Counted from the stretch's first letter, positions 7,254-16,085 are shown. The stretch is 64,000 bases of DNA from Acidimicrobiia bacterium (GCA_016871175.1 VFZL01000020.1:1-64000); one strand, 5' to 3'. The notes: generated from the sequence alone by a model not told the origin. A program made the numbers and translations.

Positions 7254-8224
7254 GCTGCCACGCTCCGCGTGCGCAACACAGCGCCAACCACCGGCGTGAG
7301 TGCGTCCAGCAACGCGGGCGGCCCCCCGTTCCGGTCACTCAGCGTGACCGCCTGGCGTGGATCGACCGTTTCCACCTTCATCTCCAGCCGTTGCTCGAGG
7401 CTCTGGCGCAAACGATCCGCGCCATGGTCGTTTCGTCCGCCGGCGGCCGCGGTGGCGGCACGCAGCCACACGCCGGAGAATCCGGTTCCCTCGAGCCGAT
7501 CCTGGTAGTACATCGCCGTCTGGCGCACGAGGTCGGCCAGCAACCCCTCGGCGTCGGCGGGACGATTTCGAAAGCAGATTGGATCGGAGCCGCGCAGGAT
7601 CGCGATCGACGCAGAGTCGACCGCCACGTTCACCAGCAACCAGTCACCCGACGCGGCCGACCCGCTGGCCAGCACCGTGTTGACAACGTTGAACGTGGAG
7701 ATATCGACCAGACCGGCGTGCACGCCGAGCTCCTGGCACACGTCTTCGTACTCCTGGATCACGGTCCGCTTCGCCACCGACACAAGAAACTCTTGACCAT
7801 CCGGGTATCGCACCGTCGGCACGTGGCTCACCTGCGCGTCCTCGATCGGAAACGGCACAGCCTTCCGCACCTGCCAGCGGATCAGCTGATCGAGGTCGGT
7901 CGCGTTGGCCGGTGGCTTCTCGAATCGGACCAATGAGACCCGAGCGACCGTGTCGGGCACGATCAAGGCGACGCGGCGCGGACGCCCGACCTCGTCGAGC
8001 ACTCGACGCAACGCGTCGATCACGGCCGGCCGATCCTGGACGTTCGCGCCCGTCAAGGAGGCCACGAGCGCCCCATCGGGCAGACTCTGGAGGGCCGAGG
8101 CCCTGACCACAGCACGCGCGCCCAGGTCGAGGCTCGCCGCGCACACGTGATTGGTGGCCACCTCGACCGCAATCGTCGGGACGGAGGCGCTGCGCAGCGA
8201 GAGCCAGTCGGCTAGGGCGCTCAT
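7250..8224 (-). CDS. pilM: Type IV pilus assembly protein PilM (actin-like ATPase)
   Basis: 324 residues with an actin/FtsA-like plan. The N-terminal VPTIAVEVATNHVCAASLD is the phosphate-1 strand, RVALIVPDTVARVSLVRFEK is a typical PilM segment, and DLDQLIRWQVRKAVPFPIED is the PilM signature. A second domain has LLVNVAVDSASIAILRGSDP. It is a cytoplasmic ring component binding the PilN tail. Slightly short compared with about 350 residues in Proteobacteria. The start overlaps the gspE stop by 4 bases. Confidence 0.86.
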   Translation of the reverse strand: MSALADWLSLRSASVPTIAVEVATNHVCAASLDLGARAVVRASALQSLPDGALVASLTGANVQDRPAVIDALRRVLDEVGRPRRVALIVPDTVARVSLVRFEKPPANATDLDQLIRWQVRKAVPFPIEDAQVSHVPTVRYPDGQEFLVSVAKRTVIQEYEDVCQELGVHAGLVDISTFNVVNTVLASGSAASGDWLLVNVAVDSASIAILRGSDPICFRNRPADAEGLLADLVRQTAMYYQDRLEGTGFSGVWLRAATAAAGGRNDHGADRLRQSLEQRLEMKVETVDPRQAVTLSDRNGGPPALLDALTPVVGAVLRTRSVAA

Positions 8225-9864
8225 TCGACGAAGGTCACCTTGTTGATTTCACGCAGCGTCGTGATACCGGCGAACACGCGCTCGACCGCACACTCCCGCA
8301 GGAAACGCATGCCCTCGTCGCGCGCGGCCTTCTTGATTTCGGACGTCGGCCGCTTCTCGAGAATCATCTCCCGGATCCGGTCCGTCAGGTCGAGCAGCTC
8401 GCAAATGGCCATGCGGCCCTTGAAGCCGGTGCCGTTGCACTCGATGCAGCCGACGCCCTCGAAGAACGTCTGCGTCCCCTCGAGCGCCGCGTCGAGCCCT
8501 GCCTCCTCCAGCATCGCCCGAGACACGCGCACGGGCCGCTTACAGTGCGAGCAGATCACGCGCACGAGGCGCTGCGCGAGCACGCAGTTCAGCGCCGAGA
8601 CGAACTGATAGGCCTCCACGCCCATGTTCAGGAACCGTCCCAGCACGTCGAGCACGTTGTTCGCGTGCACGGTCGTGAACACCAGGTGGCCGGTCAGCGC
8701 GGAGTTGATGGCGATCTGCGCCGTTTCGTTGTCGCGGATCTCGCCGACCATGATCTTGTCGGGGTCGTGCCGGAGAATCGAACGGAGCCCGCGCGCGAAT
8801 GTCAGCCCCTTCTTCTCGTTGATCGGGATCTGTGTGATTCCCTTCAGCTGGTACTCGACCGGATCCTCAATCGTGACGATCTTGTCCTCGACCGACTTGA
8901 TCTCCGAGAGCGCCGCGTAGAGCGTCGTGGTCTTGCCGCTCCCCGTCGGACCGGTGACGAGCACCATCCCATACGGCTCGGCGATGTACTTACGGAACCG
9001 CCGCAACTCCGACTCGGGGAACCCGAGGATGTCCAGGCGCAACTCGGCGAACTGCTCGCTGATCGATCCCTTGTCGAGGATACGGATGACCGAGTCCTCG
9101 CCGTGCACGCTCGGCATGATCGACACGCGGAAGTCGATTGTCTTCCCGGGGAGGCGAAGCTTGAAGCGCCCGTCCTGCGGCACCCGCTTCTCGGCGATGT
9201 CGAGCTCCGCCATGACCTTGATGCGCGAGATGATCGGACCGTGGAACTGCTTCGCGATCGGGCGCATCGCCGGCTGCAGCACGCCGTCGATCCGGTACTT
9301 CACGTGGACCGCATCGTCCTGGGTCTCGATGTGGATGTCGCTGGCGCGTCGCTGGATGGCGGCGTAGATCGTCGAGTCGACGAGCTTGATGACCGGGCTG
9401 ATGTCACTCGTCAGCCGCTCGACCGAGAGCGTCTCTTCCCCGTGCTCGTCTTCCTTCAGGAGCTGGAACTGGAAGCTCTCGGTGGCCTCCTCGAGCATGC
9501 GCTGCGAGCTCTCGCTCTTCTTCAGGATGGATTCGATGGCCGATTTCGGACCAACGGTAACCGTGATCGGCGTCGCGAGAAGTACGCCGAGCTCGTCGAT
9601 CATCAGCAGATCGCGCGGATCCGACACGACAATGACGAGCGATTTGCCCTCTCGCCGATACGGCACGAACCCGTATCGCAACATGAGGTCTGCCGGGATC
9701 GATCGGAACAGTTCCTGATCGATGCGGAACGTGTCCATGTCGATGAACTGGAAGTGGTACCGCGCCGCGAGGTGACGGGCCTGCTCGAGCTCGGCGCGCC
9801 GTTCGTCGGCACCGAGCTCCACGCCCGTCGCGTGTATCTGTGTGGGGTTCACGTTGGTAGCCAT
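8221..9864 (-). CDS. gspE: Secretion/pilus assembly ATPase GspE/PilB
   Basis: 547 residues from the ATG at 9864; the frame is open further upstream but those codons read like non-coding sequence (Cys/Ser/Arg-rich). An N-terminal MshEN-like domain (about 20-150) carries HFQFIDMDTFRID and LMLRYGFVPYRREG. The RecA-like ATPase follows: Walker A GPTGSGKTTTLYAAL, Asp box VTIEDPVEYQ, Walker B IMVGEIRDNETAQIA, His box LTGHLVFTTVHANN. A zinc-binding tetracysteine (CSHCKRP then CIECNGTGFKGR) is intact, as in GspE/PilB and unlike PilT. It would power pseudopilus or pilus extension. It starts 31 bases after the gspF stop. Confidence 0.93.
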   Translation of the reverse strand: MATNVNPTQIHATGVELGADERRAELEQARHLAARYHFQFIDMDTFRIDQELFRSIPADLMLRYGFVPYRREGKSLVIVVSDPRDLLMIDELGVLLATPITVTVGPKSAIESILKKSESSQRMLEEATESFQFQLLKEDEHGEETLSVERLTSDISPVIKLVDSTIYAAIQRRASDIHIETQDDAVHVKYRIDGVLQPAMRPIAKQFHGPIISRIKVMAELDIAEKRVPQDGRFKLRLPGKTIDFRVSIMPSVHGEDSVIRILDKGSISEQFAELRLDILGFPESELRRFRKYIAEPYGMVLVTGPTGSGKTTTLYAALSEIKSVEDKIVTIEDPVEYQLKGITQIPINEKKGLTFARGLRSILRHDPDKIMVGEIRDNETAQIAINSALTGHLVFTTVHANNVLDVLGRFLNMGVEAYQFVSALNCVLAQRLVRVICSHCKRPVRVSRAMLEEAGLDAALEGTQTFFEGVGCIECNGTGFKGRMAICELLDLTDRIREMILEKRPTSEIKKAARDEGMRFLRECAVERVFAGITTLREINKVTFVE

Positions 9865-9895
9865 CGGAGACTGGCGATCCTTCCGACTTGCACCG

Positions 9896-11104
9896 TTACG
9901 ACAGCACTGCCGGGAGCTGGAAGAGCGGCAGATAGAGTGCCAAGAGCAGCGCCGCAATGACAATGCCCGTCAGCACGAGAAGCACCGGCTCGACGAGCGT
10001 CACGAACCGCTCCATCTTGGTTTCGATCTCTTCATCGAAAAAGTCCGCGACAGTGTTCAACATCTCCTGCAGCGCCCCGGTCGACTCCCCAACCTCGGCC
10101 ATCTTTACCGCGACTTCGGGGAACACGCGGCGCGCCTCGAGAGATGCCGAGAGCGAGGCACCTTCGCGGACTCGAGCGGCCACGATTTGCAGCTCTCGTG
10201 CCACGTGCTGATTGCCGATCGATTGCGTGGCGATGTCGAGCGCGTACACGAGTGGCAGACCGCCCCCGAGGAGCGTCGACAGCGTCCGCGCCATCTGTGA
10301 GGTCGCGAATTTCGTCGCAATGTCGCCGACCAGCGGCACGCGCAACAGCGCCCGGTCGAGCCGCGCCTTCTGTCCAGCCTGCCCCAGCCAAACATAGAAG
10401 GCCACTGCCGCCACCACCCCACCGACGAGCAGAAGGAAGAACTGCGCCCGCACCCTGTCCGAAACAGCCACGATCACCCGAGTAATCAACGGCAGATCCG
10501 CCCCGAACCCCTCATAGAAGTCTGAGAAGGCTGGGACCACGCGGAGCACGATGATGGCGACCACGGCCACCGCGAGCGCGATGAGCACAGCGGGATACAC
10601 CAATGCGGTGAGCGTCTTGCGTTTGACCGCTGCGATGACTTTTGAGTACTCCACAAAACGGCGCAACACGGTGTCGAGACTGCCGCTGCGCTCGCCAGCC
10701 AGGAGCGACGCCGTGTACACGCTGGGCAGCAACGTGCCGTGAGCGGCAAACGCGTCCGACAGCGCAGATCCGGAGCGCACACGCTCATGCACATCTTCGA
10801 GCACGGCCCTGAAGACTGGCGATGTCGCGCGCCGCCGGAGCAAGTCCAGCGACTGCACAAGCGGCATACCGGCTTTCAGCAATGTCGCCAGCTCCTGATT
10901 GAAGACCATGAATTCACGTGACGGCACGCCGTGACGCTGCGGAAGACCGAACGAGATTCCGCCGAGCGACCCCTTGGCCTGCAGTGACAACACGAACAGG
11001 CCCTTCTCCTCGAAGTCGTGGCGCAACCGCGCCTCACTCTCCGCGACGTACACACCCTGGGTGATTTCGCCCGACGCTGACGCTAAGCGACAGCGGAACT
11101 CCAC
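9896..11104 (-). CDS. gspF: Inner-membrane platform protein GspF/PilC
   Basis: 402 residues, the normal length for the family. Two T2SSF domains (about 65-190 and 270-395) each carry the family pattern: FNQELATLLKAGMPLVQSLD and FATSQMARTLSTLLGGGLPLV. Hydrophobic helices occur near 170-190 (ALVYPAVLIALAVAVVAIIV), 220-240 and at the C-terminus (VLLVLTGIVIAALLLALYLP). The N-terminal FRCRLASASGEITQG-like segment is typical. First gene of the operon; a TATAAT element lies about 90 bases upstream. Confidence 0.92.
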   Translation of the reverse strand: MEFRCRLASASGEITQGVYVAESEARLRHDFEEKGLFVLSLQAKGSLGGISFGLPQRHGVPSREFMVFNQELATLLKAGMPLVQSLDLLRRRATSPVFRAVLEDVHERVRSGSALSDAFAAHGTLLPSVYTASLLAGERSGSLDTVLRRFVEYSKVIAAVKRKTLTALVYPAVLIALAVAVVAIIVLRVVPAFSDFYEGFGADLPLITRVIVAVSDRVRAQFFLLLVGGVVAAVAFYVWLGQAGQKARLDRALLRVPLVGDIATKFATSQMARTLSTLLGGGLPLVYALDIATQSIGNQHVARELQIVAARVREGASLSASLEARRVFPEVAVKMAEVGESTGALQEMLNTVADFFDEEIETKMERFVTLVEPVLLVLTGIVIAALLLALYLPLFQLPAVLS

Positions 11105-11185
11105 GTCAGGCGCGCTCCGGGCGCCGCCCGTCGAGCCGGCCGCTGCCCGTTCGGCTGCAAGGGACTGTACGCGTGGACATTAGTG

Positions 11186-11205
11186 GTTCCGGGATTATAT
11201 CAACC
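11186..11205 (-). promoter_or_regulatory. Candidate -10 element within a small palindrome, gspF operon
   Basis: On the minus strand TATAAT (11194-11199) lies about 90 bases before the gspF start. It is enclosed by CCGGG (11201-11205) and CCCGG (11188-11192 region), an inverted repeat that could be an operator. No convincing -35 hexamer is visible at 16-18 bp, so the site may need an activator. A proposal only. Confidence 0.35.
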
Positions 11206-11310
11206 CGGATTTCCAATTTGGTCGTGGTACCCTACCCCGCAGAACAGGCGTCGAGCCTTGATTTTCCTGGGCCCTGACGCGAGGAACCCCGCCACGGAGG
11301 GTGACACCCT

Positions 11311-11469
11311 ATGGGTGAGAAAGAGTCCGAGCCGTTCCAGTTCACCTTCAATGGATCTCTGAAGGTCGCGTTTCAGGGATCGCGTGTGACGTCCGACGCG
11401 AGCTGGATCTTGGTCCGTGAGTTTAATATCGTAATGACCGGCCTGCGGCTTGAGGCGTTGCTCCGGTAG
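11311..11469 (+). pseudogene. IS1380-family transposase N-terminal remnant
   Basis: A 52-codon frame, MGEKESEPFQFTFNGSLKVA continuing FQGSRVTSDASWILVREF, then a stop at 11467-11469. The pattern (FxF...F.GSRVTSDGGLILVREL) matches my memory of the conserved start of IS1380-type transposases; here the GG is replaced by AS and the similarity ends right after VREF. The rest of the roughly 430-residue protein is absent. It lies in the 446-bp gap between gspF and the TonB receptor, so an old insertion or a MITE-like derivative sits between their promoters. Confidence 0.6.
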
Positions 11470-11550
11470 CTACTGCAGCGTCTACGTCCCAGCAAACGCT
11501 AGCTACATGGCGCCCCCTCTGGTCGGCCGGGCCTTGGGAGGAGTAGGGCG

Positions 11551-11976
11551 ATGGAAATCAAGAGACTCGTTGGGGTAACTCTGATTGTCTTAGTCGTGTG
11601 CTCGGCTGGTGCCGAGGGCCAGGAGACCGGGGGTGTCGTACAGGGCGCGGTCGTCGATTCGTCGGGTGGTGCGATTCCGGGTGCAGCGGTCCGCATAGAG
11701 GGCGGAGCGGTCAGCCAGTCCACCACCACTGATGGTCAGGGCCGCTATCGGTTTGCCGCCGTTCCCCCCCGGAGCGCACCGGGTGACTGTGGCGCTCAAC
11801 GGATTCCGGACCTTGGTGCTCGAGGATGTCAACGTGCTCATCGGGCGTGCCACGGCCGTGAACGTCACGCTGGCCCTGGGTGCCGTGACCGAGGCGATGA
11901 CGGTGACCGCCGTGACGCCACGCCTCGACACGACGCAGACGACCATCCAGACCAACCTCACGGCTGCGGCGCTTGA
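11551..11976 (+). CDS. N-terminal segment of the TonB-dependent receptor (signal and regulatory domain), before the frameshift
   Basis: A good Shine-Dalgarno (GGAGGAG, 11537-11543 region) precedes the ATG at 11551. The frame encodes a signal peptide (KRLVGVTLIVLVVCSAGAEG) and the first half of a carboxypeptidase-regulatory-like domain (GVVQGAVVDSSGGAIPGAAV, TTTDGQGRYRFAAVPP). After a run of seven C bases (11764-11770) the frame turns to nonsense and stops at 11976, while the correct continuation (GAHRVTVALNGFRTL) lies in the next frame. Removing one C restores a single protein of about 1054 residues. Confidence 0.75.
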   Translation: MEIKRLVGVTLIVLVVCSAGAEGQETGGVVQGAVVDSSGGAIPGAAVRIEGGAVSQSTTTDGQGRYRFAAVPPRSAPGDCGAQRIPDLGARGCQRAHRACHGRERHAGPGCRDRGDDGDRRDATPRHDADDHPDQPHGCGA

Positions 11977-14716
11977 GACGTTGCCCAAGGGCGTGAACAT
12001 GAGCAGCGTGTTCAAGCTTGCGCCAGCCGCACGCCCAGAGCCGCTGAGCGGCCAGTTCCAGATCGACGGTGCCTCGGGCTCCGAGAACTCCTTCCTGGTG
12101 GACGGCCTGGAGACCTCGAACTTCCGAACCGGTGTGCTCAACTTAAACAACAACCTGCCGTTCGAATTCGTGGAGGAGATGTCGATCAAGACGAGCGGCT
12201 TCAACGCCGAGTTCGGTGGGGCGACAGGCGGCGTGGTGAACGTCGTGACGAAGAGCGGCACCAACCAGTTTCGCGGCCTCTTCGGATCCACGTTCGAGCC
12301 GGGAGGCCTGCAGGGCAATCCGCGGAAGACTCTCAATGCGTTCCGCAGCGGCACGGGCGCGGCTTTCGTGCAGGTGAATGAATACCTCCAGCCGAAGAAG
12401 GACACCTTCACGAACTACTTCCCGGTGATGGGCCTCGGCGGCCCGGTGGTGGCGGATCGTGTATGGTTTTTCATGAGCTACACGCCGCAGGTCTTCCGCG
12501 AGACGCGCACGACCGAATACTTCACGTCGGATCCGCGCACACGTACGAAGACGACTGAGGCCACGTACTCACGCACGCGCCATGCGGAATACGTGCAGGC
12601 GCGCGTTGATAGCCAGCCGTCGAACACCCTGCGAGTATCCGGCGCCATGACGTTCAATCCGTATATCGAGAACGGGATCTTTCCGCACAACCAGATCTCC
12701 TTGGGCAACACGCCGCCTTCGGCCAACTTCGGCGGCTCCACCGGTGTCCTGTCCGGACCGACTCTGACGAGCCGGCAGGGCGGCAAGCAGGACGGCCTTA
12801 ATACCTGGGTGAATGCGAACTGGGTTCCCTCGACGTCGTTTCTGGGCAACCTCCGCGCTGCGCGCGGCTACCTCAACGAGCGGTTGAATTCGCGATCCAT
12901 CCCCGAGTTGACCCGTTTTGTGTGCACCGGCCTGGCCCCGCCCTCCTACGCAGGATGCGCGCTCGGCTTCAACAACCTGCCGTCCGGCAACACCCAGATT
13001 CGCGCTGAGAAGTCGACGCGCATGAGCGTGGAGGCCAGCGGAACCTGGCGGGTGAAGGAGTTCGGCGGCGATCACCAGATCAAAGGCGGATACCAGTTCT
13101 CCCGGCTCACGAACGACGTCAATCGTGGCTACGTGCCTCTCGGGTACGTTCAGCTGTACTACGGATACGAGATTAACGATCTCTCGGGTCGCGACGACCC
13201 GGTGAGCCCGACGGCCATCGGCGCCGGACAGTTGGTGCGTTTTGGCACGGTGGGGAAGGCCAGCAACACCACGCACGCCATCTTCCTGCAGGACCAGTGG
13301 CAGCCGGCGTCGAGGCTAACCATCAACGCTGGACTCCGAATGGAGAAGGAGGACCTGCCGTCGTTCAACGGCTTTGCCCCGCCTATCGCTTTCGGCTTCT
13401 TCGATAAGATGGTGCCCCGCTTGGGCGTGGCCTACGCGCTCACCGAGGACAACCGCACTAAGGTGTTTAGCAGCTTCAATCGCTTCCAGGACCGCCTGAA
13501 GTTCGAGCTTCCGAGGGGGTCGTTCGGCGGTGACTTCTACCGTCTCGATTTCTTCGAGATCCAGCCCAACACGCCGTACACCTACTATTCGCTGGAGCGC
13601 ATCCTCGGGAACAACCGGGACGTGCTCGGTGGCACGTGCCCCATCACTAACAGCTCGGGGCTCTCCCGCTGCCAGTACGACTACCGCATCGCCTCCAACA
13701 GTCCCAATGCGGACATCTACACGGGTGCGGTCGACCCGAATCTGAAGCCGTTCACGCAGACGGAGTGGTCCTTCGGCATGGAGCGGCAGTTGGGCGCCGA
13801 GATGCTCTTGTCGGCGAGATATACCCACAAGCAGGTCGATCACGCCATCGAGGATGCGGGCTTCCCCACGGCTGAAGGCTCAGAGGCCTACATCATCGGC
13901 AACCCCGGCGAGGGGCTGCACGCGACGACGGCCAGGGAGTTCGGCTATGCAAAGACCCTGAAGGCCGTTCGCGACTATGACGCGCTCGAGTTGCGCCTGG
14001 ACCGCCGCTCCGCCAAGGGCGTGGCCTGGAATGTCTCGTACACCCTGAGCCGGCTGTTCGGGAACTATTCCGGGCTGGCCAGCTCGGACGAAGTGACCGG
14101 CGGCCAGGGGCGCACCTCGCCGGGCGTGAACCGGTTCTTCGACCTGCCGCACATCGGCTTCACGGCGGCGGGGAACCCCGACAACGGACGGCTGGCCACG
14201 GATCGTCCGCATGTGCTCAATGCCTACGGTGCGTACGGTCATGAGTGGAGCGGGCGGCAGTCGACGACGGTGTCAGTCTTTTCGACCGTCCAGTCGGGAA
14301 CGCCGTTAACCAGTTTCTACACGCTGTATGCCCAGGCCATCCTGTTCGGACGCGGTGACCTCGGACGCACGCCCGTGTTCACGAACACGGACCTGCTGCT
14401 GGCGCATCGGCTCCAGCTTAAGAGCGCACGCACCCTGACATTCGAGCTGAACGTCCTGAACCTCTTCGACGAGGCGAACGTGCTCGGCCGGAACACGCTT
14501 CGCGCCGGAGTGAACCCGAGCATCGCGACGCTGGGTCTGCCCGTTTCGGGGGAGCCTGCCGCGCTGAACTACATCCTGACCAACGGGATCGTGAGCAACT
14601 GGGACGCCTACATCAACAGCACGGCCGCACCGCAGCGCAAGAACACTGCGTATGGCATGGACAATCTGTTCCAGGGACCACGGGCAGTACGGCTGGGGGT
14701 GCGGTTCAGCTTCTAA
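11732..14716 (+). CDS. TonB-dependent receptor, Oar-like (main part after frameshift)
   Basis: 994 codons are open, but codons before about 11771 are out of frame. True content: end of the regulatory domain (GAHRVTVALNGFRTLVLEDV), the plug domain (VFKLAPAARPEPLSGQFQID, NSFLVDGLETSNFRTG, EMSIKTSGFNAEFGGATGGV), and a long beta-barrel ending RAVRLGVRFSF with the terminal Phe needed for outer-membrane insertion. Oar-like receptors are abundant in Acidobacteriota and are thought to import oligosaccharides or peptides, or to bind surfaces; the substrate is unknown here. No TonB/ExbBD genes are nearby. A perfect-looking hairpin follows the stop. Confidence 0.85.
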   Translation: MVRAAIGLPPFPPGAHRVTVALNGFRTLVLEDVNVLIGRATAVNVTLALGAVTEAMTVTAVTPRLDTTQTTIQTNLTAAALETLPKGVNMSSVFKLAPAARPEPLSGQFQIDGASGSENSFLVDGLETSNFRTGVLNLNNNLPFEFVEEMSIKTSGFNAEFGGATGGVVNVVTKSGTNQFRGLFGSTFEPGGLQGNPRKTLNAFRSGTGAAFVQVNEYLQPKKDTFTNYFPVMGLGGPVVADRVWFFMSYTPQVFRETRTTEYFTSDPRTRTKTTEATYSRTRHAEYVQARVDSQPSNTLRVSGAMTFNPYIENGIFPHNQISLGNTPPSANFGGSTGVLSGPTLTSRQGGKQDGLNTWVNANWVPSTSFLGNLRAARGYLNERLNSRSIPELTRFVCTGLAPPSYAGCALGFNNLPSGNTQIRAEKSTRMSVEASGTWRVKEFGGDHQIKGGYQFSRLTNDVNRGYVPLGYVQLYYGYEINDLSGRDDPVSPTAIGAGQLVRFGTVGKASNTTHAIFLQDQWQPASRLTINAGLRMEKEDLPSFNGFAPPIAFGFFDKMVPRLGVAYALTEDNRTKVFSSFNRFQDRLKFELPRGSFGGDFYRLDFFEIQPNTPYTYYSLERILGNNRDVLGGTCPITNSSGLSRCQYDYRIASNSPNADIYTGAVDPNLKPFTQTEWSFGMERQLGAEMLLSARYTHKQVDHAIEDAGFPTAEGSEAYIIGNPGEGLHATTAREFGYAKTLKAVRDYDALELRLDRRSAKGVAWNVSYTLSRLFGNYSGLASSDEVTGGQGRTSPGVNRFFDLPHIGFTAAGNPDNGRLATDRPHVLNAYGAYGHEWSGRQSTTVSVFSTVQSGTPLTSFYTLYAQAILFGRGDLGRTPVFTNTDLLLAHRLQLKSARTLTFELNVLNLFDEANVLGRNTLRAGVNPSIATLGLPVSGEPAALNYILTNGIVSNWDAYINSTAAPQRKNTAYGMDNLFQGPRAVRLGVRFSF

Positions 14717-14735
14717 CCCGCCTTCACGTGTAAGT

Positions 14736-14765
14736 GGGACCCGGTGGGTGACCCCGCCGGGTCCC
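14736..14765 (+). terminator. Hairpin after the TonB receptor gene
   Basis: GGGACCCGGTGGG and CCCGCCGGGTCCC pair over 13 bp with one G-U wobble and a 4-nt loop, 20 bases after the receptor stop. No T tract follows, so it may be a Rho-assisted or transcript-stabilising structure. Confidence 0.5.
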
Positions 14766-14796
14766 GGTTCCGCTACCCTGAACGCGGTGACTCTGC

Positions 14797-15015
14797 ATGG
14801 ATAACGCCTCCGCCTCCCTCCTTGCATCGGCGAGACGTTCGAAGGGTCTGTCAGTCGAGTTTGCTGCGCGGAAGTTGCTGCTCTCGACGGCCCAGGTTCG
14901 CGCGCTCGGACAGGGTGATAGCCGGGCGTTCTACAACCAGTGGTTCTACCAGCAGGCCCTCCGCAACTACGCGCAGTACCTCGAGGTACCCGCGCGCCGG
15001 ACCTGCCTTCCCTGA
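14797..15015 (+). pseudogene. RodZ-like helix-turn-helix domain, N-terminal piece of a split gene
   Basis: 72 codons: LLASARRSKGLSVEFAARKL, then STAQVRALGQGDSRAFYNQW and FYQQALRNYAQYLEVP. This is the RodZ-type helix-turn-helix pattern (ear..kGlS.e.vA...l...qv.aLe.Gd...f....f....lr.YA). After LEVPA the frame becomes nonsense and stops, while the next frame reads PDLPSLSREELGGEAKRSAF, which looks like a genuine linker. The transmembrane and C-terminal parts are found at 15101-15514 in a third frame. Two shifts therefore separate the pieces. Confidence 0.55.
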
Positions 15016-15100
15016 GCCGGGAGGAGCTCGGCGGTGAAGCGAAGCGCAGCGCCTTCACGGGCGGGCGCGGCTTCCGGGTGCCACGGATGGCCTCGCCGCC

Positions 15101-15514
15101 ATGGCCGCCGTCGTCGTAATGGTCGCAATCGTGGTGGGAACCCGCGAGTACTCATCGAGGGAGCAGCCTCTCCGCCCTCCTCCGGTGCCTGATAGGCCTG
15201 CCACAGTGCGGCCAGCCACCTCCCCGGTTCCAGCGACTGCCGACGCGGCGGGGGTGCCTTCCCCGGCGCCGGTTCCAGGCCCTCGCGGCGACCAGTTGTA
15301 CGGGTGCGTGCTGGTGGAGGAGGACGCTTGGATCTTCGTCCGATATGCGGACCGGGTGCCGGCGGAGGATCGCGCCGTGCGTGGCGTCCTCTATCGCCTC
15401 ACCGCGGCGCCCGTCTACCTGGCCGTCGGAACGACCCGTGTGCAGTTGCGTCTTCGCGGCCGCCCGGTCGACGTGTCTCCGTGGTTCGTGAACGATTCCC
15501 TGCGAATGGGGTAG
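15101..15514 (+). pseudogene. Membrane helix and periplasmic C-terminal piece of the split RodZ-like gene
   Basis: 137 codons: a membrane helix (MAAVVVMVAIVVGT), a Pro/Ala/Val-rich linker about 25-65, then a beta-rich domain with YGCVLVEEDAWIFVRYADRV, YRLTAAPVYLAVGTTRVQLR and GRPVDVSPWFVNDSLRMG. The last part follows the DUF4115 plan (a value compared at G..v.v.irG..vdl...) found at the C-terminus of RodZ-like proteins. Together with 14797-15015 this is one broken gene. Alternatively the 137-codon frame may be translated alone as a small membrane protein. Confidence 0.5.
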
Positions 15515-15626
15515 CAGGCGCTGTCGCGGCTCGAGTTCACGCCACCGGCCGAGTCCTGCTGAGGGCGCTGCTGGTCAAGTTTTGCAAGTCGTCAGGACGG
15601 GTGAGAACTGGCCTCTGGGGAACCTA
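15515..15626. other. Gap with no gene seen
   Basis: 112 bases between the RodZ-like piece and the SnoaL-like gene. I see no coding pattern or strong hairpin. Confidence 0.5.
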
Positions 15627-15986
15627 CTAGCCGCAGCCGTTGGCGCAGACCCGCGCGCCGTTGATCCACTTCGCGTCCTTGTCGAACGGCGTGTTGCTCG
15701 GGATTGTGCTGTTGATCCGGTGCTTCATCTTCCAGCCCTTGGGCGTCTTCACCCACAGGTCGTTGGTCGCCCGGTGGCTGATGAGCGTCGGCGGATTGAC
15801 GGCCTGATTGAACAGCATGATGTACGCGGACACCCGCGCCGTGCCGTCGCCATTCGGACGGACGACCGGGTTGGTGACAATGTGGCGCGACGACGATGTG
15901 CAGGGCGCCTTCTTCGTGCCCATCTTGATGATCGCCTCGCGGCCGTCAAGCGGGCTCTTGAGACGCTCCGGCCCTGCCTGCATCAT
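15627..15986 (-). CDS. SnoaL-like (NTF2 fold) protein, possibly N-terminally short
   Basis: 119 codons. The central part AIIKMGTKKAPCTSSSRHIV, then VSAYIMLFNQA and SHRATNDLWVKTPKGWKMKH follows the SnoaL/DUF4440 layout: H at the start of a beta strand, then Y/W-rich strands ending in WK(I/M)xHR. Typical members have about 130-150 residues and start with a helix that is missing here; an in-frame stop lies just upstream of the two ATGs. No catalytic residues can be assigned, as the fold serves many functions. Lone gene in a decayed region. Confidence 0.55.
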   Translation of the reverse strand: MMQAGPERLKSPLDGREAIIKMGTKKAPCTSSSRHIVTNPVVRPNGDGTARVSAYIMLFNQAVNPPTLISHRATNDLWVKTPKGWKMKHRINSTIPSNTPFDKDAKWINGARVCANGCG

Positions 15987-16085
15987 GCCGGATCGTAGGC
16001 AGCATTAGCGGGGGTCTGGGTTAACCGAGCGACTCTTCTCTGCGTCTCATTCGCTTCATGAACTCGACCCTCGATGGCGACGGGC

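Noticed and set aside
8545-9960. Plus-strand frame opposite gspE
   Set aside because: Antisense shadow of a clear ATPase gene.
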